Positions 14,797 through 17,142 of a stretch of DNA of 17,142 bases are shown one piece after another (the first letter of the stretch is position 1; each line of letters opens with the position of its first letter). The stretch comes from NAT127 sp041655035 (GTDB taxonomy: Bacteria > Pseudomonadota > Gammaproteobacteria > Pseudomonadales > Porticoccaceae). The stretch covers positions 1-17,142 of the forward strand of contig JBAZCN010000065.1 in NCBI GenBank assembly GCA_041655035.1. The letters are read 5' to 3'. Below the pieces are notes generated by a model that was given only the letters and a program-made list of their open reading frames with translations, did no database searches and had not been told where the DNA came from. A program made the translations under genes and the position numbers.

Positions 14797-15106
14797 CAGA
14801 AGCCTCCGCGATGGAAAATTTATCCATGGATCCCCCAGCAGGCCCGGCAACGGGGCCTCTGGCCAGCGGTTGATCTGGACTTTTCCGCGAATTACCACAA
14901 CAATGCGCCATTCGTCAGGGTCGACAGTGTTGTCGTGGCACAGCGGGGTCAGGCCCTGGTGCCCGGGCAAGCGCAGCAGTGTCGGCTGGGACGCCCCCAA
15001 AGGAACGGTGTGGAACGATTGCCGGCGCTCTGGCCAGCGGTTCTCCTGGATGAAACTGTTTTCGGACAGTCATTCCGTCACCCGTGTAGCAGGAAGAGCA
15101 TTCGCT

Positions 15107-16957
15107 GTGACAACGAGACCCAAACCAATCCGGATTCTGGTGCTGGACGCGGATCTTGTCGCCGCGTTGACCGTCACTCGCTCGCTGATAAAGCAATGTT
15201 ATATCGTCGATGTGGCGAGTGCCGGTGACAAACCCATAGCGTCTTATTCGAGGCGCGTCTCCGGGTGCTACAGATATCCCGATCCGCTGCGGACCGAGGC
15301 CGATTTTATCGACTGGCTGGCCGCCCATCTCGCCGCCCGGCGCTACGATCTGGTCATCCCGGTGTCCGAGCGCTCCCTGGTACCGCTGTCTGCTCACCGC
15401 CAGCGGTTCGGCGATACGCCGATCGCCATGGCCGATGCCGCCAGCCTCGACCAGGTGCTGGACAAAGCGGAAACCTTCAGGCTTGCCGAGAGCCTCGGCG
15501 TCGCCACGCCGCGCAGCATACAGATCACGGACATCGGCCAGCTCGACGCCGTCGCCGCTGGGCTGACCTACCCGGTGGTGGTCAAGCCCAGCCGCTCGGT
15601 GTCCGGCGGCGCCGCCGGTTACAGCAAGCGCAACGTCAGCTACGCCGCCAGCGAGGAAAGCCTGTACAGCCAGTGCCGGCAATGCCTCCAGCATTCCCCG
15701 GTGATCCTGCAGAGTTACTTCCAGGGGCTGGGGGCGGGCGTCGAACTGATCGCCAGGGAGGGTGAAATACTCTATGCATTCCAGCACATCAGGCTGCACG
15801 AGGTGCCGCTGACCGGCGGCGGCAGCAGTTTCCGGATGAGCGTCGAGGTGGCGCCGGTCTTGCTCGACGCTGCAGCCAGGCTGATCGCGGCGTTGCGCTG
15901 GAGCGGCGTCGCAATGGTGGAATTCAAATGGAATCCGGACAGCGGAAGCTACTGCCTGATGGAGATAAACGGCCGTTTCTGGGGCTCGCTGCCCCTGGCG
16001 GCGGCCGCCGGAGCGGATTTCCCCGCGATGCTGGTGGACCTCTGCCTCACTGGCCGGATCGGCGATTACCCGGCCTACCGGCGCGGCGTGTTCTGCCGCA
16101 GCCTCGCCGGCGATCTGATGTGGCACGAGATGGTGCTGCGCAGTCGCAGTGATGCGGTCACCCGGGTGCCTGCCGCCAGAACGGTGTTGCGCGATCTCGC
16201 CCGGACTTTTTCACCCCGGCATTACTTCGACACCCAGAGCTTCCGCGATCCCCTGCCCGGGCTGGTCGAGATCTGGCGGCTGATCAAAGGTTATGGCGGC
16301 CGGCTGGCCGGGCTCATCGGTGAGCGGCGCTTTGCCCGCCATCAGCGGCTGTTGTGGCGCAACGGCACCGTGCGTGAAAAAATCCGCGCGGCGAACACGG
16401 TTTTGTTCGTCTGTTACGGCAATATCAACCGCAGCGCGCTCGCCGAGGCGATGATGACAGCGATGCTGCCCCCGAACTGTGACAAACAGGTGCTGTCGGC
16501 GGGGTTTCACGGTGAAGTGGCACGGCCCGCCGATCCGCGGATGGAGCAGATCGCGGGGGAGCATGGCTTCGATCTGTCGCCCAGTCGCTCCACCTGTCTC
16601 AGTACTGACCTGATAGGCCGCAGCGAGATTATTTTCGTCATGGAAAAAAAGCATCATGACGACTTGCTGGCCATCGCTCCCGACGCTGCCGGCAAGGTGT
16701 TTCTGCTCGGCCCGGGAGCCGGGCAGCGCGACGGTGGCAGGGGGGAGATTCCCGACCCTTATAACCGCCACGAGGCGGTTTACCGGGCCTGTTTTGCCCG
16801 GATTCATCGAGCGGTGCTAGCGCTCGCCGACATGCTTCGCGGCGACTATCTTCGCGCCGGCTATGACGATGACCGCGTGACCGACAGTGCCGGGGGAGAG
16901 GTGTCCAGGGAAGGCGGCGTCATGAGGGATTCAGCGGCAGCAGGCAGCAAATCATGA
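15107..16957 (+). CDS. ATP-grasp ligase fused to a low-molecular-weight protein tyrosine phosphatase
   Basis: A 616-residue two-domain protein. Residues about 1-330 form a preATP-grasp and ATP-grasp ligase (RILVLDADLVAALTVTRSL at the start, PVVVKPSRSVSGGAAGY near 156, VAMVEFKWN near 268, and MEINGRFWGS with Glu286 and Asn288 as likely metal ligands). Such enzymes join a carboxylate to an amine using ATP. Residues about 431-580 form a complete low-molecular-weight tyrosine phosphatase: P-loop VCYGNINRS with Cys436 and Arg442, FVMEKKHHDDLL, and the general-acid loop PDPYNRHEAVY with Asp550. The two are joined by about 100 residues. I chose the GTG at 15107 because AGGAAGAG (15091-15098) lies eight bases upstream and the family N-terminus begins there; the frame is open to 14774 without support. 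The stop codon overlaps the next gene's ATG. Such phosphatases usually control polysaccharide tyrosine kinases. Confidence 0.88.
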   Translation: MTTRPKPIRILVLDADLVAALTVTRSLIKQCYIVDVASAGDKPIASYSRRVSGCYRYPDPLRTEADFIDWLAAHLAARRYDLVIPVSERSLVPLSAHRQRFGDTPIAMADAASLDQVLDKAETFRLAESLGVATPRSIQITDIGQLDAVAAGLTYPVVVKPSRSVSGGAAGYSKRNVSYAASEESLYSQCRQCLQHSPVILQSYFQGLGAGVELIAREGEILYAFQHIRLHEVPLTGGGSSFRMSVEVAPVLLDAAARLIAALRWSGVAMVEFKWNPDSGSYCLMEINGRFWGSLPLAAAAGADFPAMLVDLCLTGRIGDYPAYRRGVFCRSLAGDLMWHEMVLRSRSDAVTRVPAARTVLRDLARTFSPRHYFDTQSFRDPLPGLVEIWRLIKGYGGRLAGLIGERRFARHQRLLWRNGTVREKIRAANTVLFVCYGNINRSALAEAMMTAMLPPNCDKQVLSAGFHGEVARPADPRMEQIAGEHGFDLSPSRSTCLSTDLIGRSEIIFVMEKKHHDDLLAIAPDAAGKVFLLGPGAGQRDGGRGEIPDPYNRHEAVYRACFARIHRAVLALADMLRGDYLRAGYDDDRVTDSAGGEVSREGGVMRDSAAAGSKS

Positions 16958-17142
16958 AAGATAATGGTGACCATGGCGGAGGGGCCGGCGCAGTGGATAT
17001 GAGTGACAGCCACGAGCAACTTATGAGTGACGGCGAGATGCCCTTTTTCTCGGTCATCATGCCGACCCGCAACCGTCCGCAGCTGTTCCGGCGGGCGCTG
17101 GACTCGGTACTCGCCCAGGCATTCGATGATATCGAGGTGCTT
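16954..17142 (+). CDS. Family 2 glycosyltransferase, N-terminal fragment
   Basis: The first 63 codons of a gene cut by the right edge. After about 28 polar residues the sequence FFSVIMPTRNRPQLFRRAL appears, followed by DSVLAQAFDDIEVL. This is the nucleotide-sugar-binding start of GT2 glycosyltransferases. Such enzymes transfer sugars during surface polysaccharide synthesis. The ATG at 16954 overlaps the stop codon of the ATP-grasp fusion gene as ATGA, which points to translational coupling. In-frame ATGs at 16999, 17023 and 17038 are alternatives that would remove the unusual polar leader. Confidence 0.85.
   Translation, partial: MKDNGDHGGGAGAVDMSDSHEQLMSDGEMPFFSVIMPTRNRPQLFRRALDSVLAQAFDDIEVL

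Larger units (their letters stand above)
14520..15106. other. 587-base gap with three repeat copies and an unexplained stretch
   Basis: No convincing gene. From left: an eight-pair hairpin at 14537-14559 without a T-run, a possible end of the manC transcript. Three copies of the 31-base palindromic repeat then occupy 14576-14796. About 310 bases with open frames on both strands follow but give no recognisable protein. Within this last stretch CTCTGGCCAGCGGTT occurs twice, at 14857-14871 and 15028-15042. The right end holds the ribosome-binding site of the ATP-grasp fusion gene. Confidence 0.6.

Noticed and set aside
14774..15106. N-terminal extension of 111 residues to the ATP-grasp fusion protein
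   Set aside because: The extension begins inside a repeat copy and looks non-protein-like. The GTG at 15107 has a good ribosome-binding site and begins where the family normally begins.

Overview
The window reads as chromosomal DNA of a GC-rich, Gram-negative proteobacterium, most likely a gammaproteobacterium. Support comes from two outer-membrane TonB-dependent receptors, a FecI/FecR-type signalling pair, a ZapE-like N-terminus, a ManC protein and dispersed palindromic intergenic repeats. I cannot name the genus from sequence alone. A marine or lipid-degrading lineage is a guess from the thiolase and the non-siderophore receptor. The long open frames opposite the real genes are GC-driven shadows.

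Left part (1-4349, all minus strand): the N-terminus of a ZapE-like ATPase, then a gap filled by a perfect 27-bp inverted repeat. Next is a complete iron cell-surface-signalling module transcribed right to left: ECF sigma factor, FecR-like anti-sigma factor with a twin-arginine motif, and FpvA-like siderophore receptor with an N-terminal signalling (STN) domain. Fur-like boxes precede the receptor and, less certainly, the sigma gene.

Middle part (4577-12826): a thiolase (minus) with a strong 18-19-bp hairpin behind it. A 448-base gap follows, holding a tRNA-like remnant and one copy of the dispersed repeat. Then comes a redoxin with a CGC active-site motif (minus), divergent from a second TonB-dependent receptor (plus) that lacks an STN domain. 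The shared gap has a pair of inverted 11-bp sites. An AraC-type regulator follows the receptor on the same strand. A phosphotransferase-fold protein with an altered catalytic loop faces it convergently. Receptor, redoxin, regulator and perhaps the thiolase and phosphotransferase could form an uptake and catabolic locus for an organic substrate; the substrate is not visible.

Right part (13110-17142, plus strand): start of a surface polysaccharide locus. ManC makes GDP-mannose. A 587-base gap holds three more copies of the 31-bp repeat and an unexplained 300-base stretch. Then comes a fusion of an ATP-grasp ligase with a low-molecular-weight protein tyrosine phosphatase, overlapping by ATGA with a family 2 glycosyltransferase cut by the window edge. 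The fusion is the most unusual protein here. No CRISPR array, intact insertion sequence, rRNA gene or intact tRNA gene was seen.
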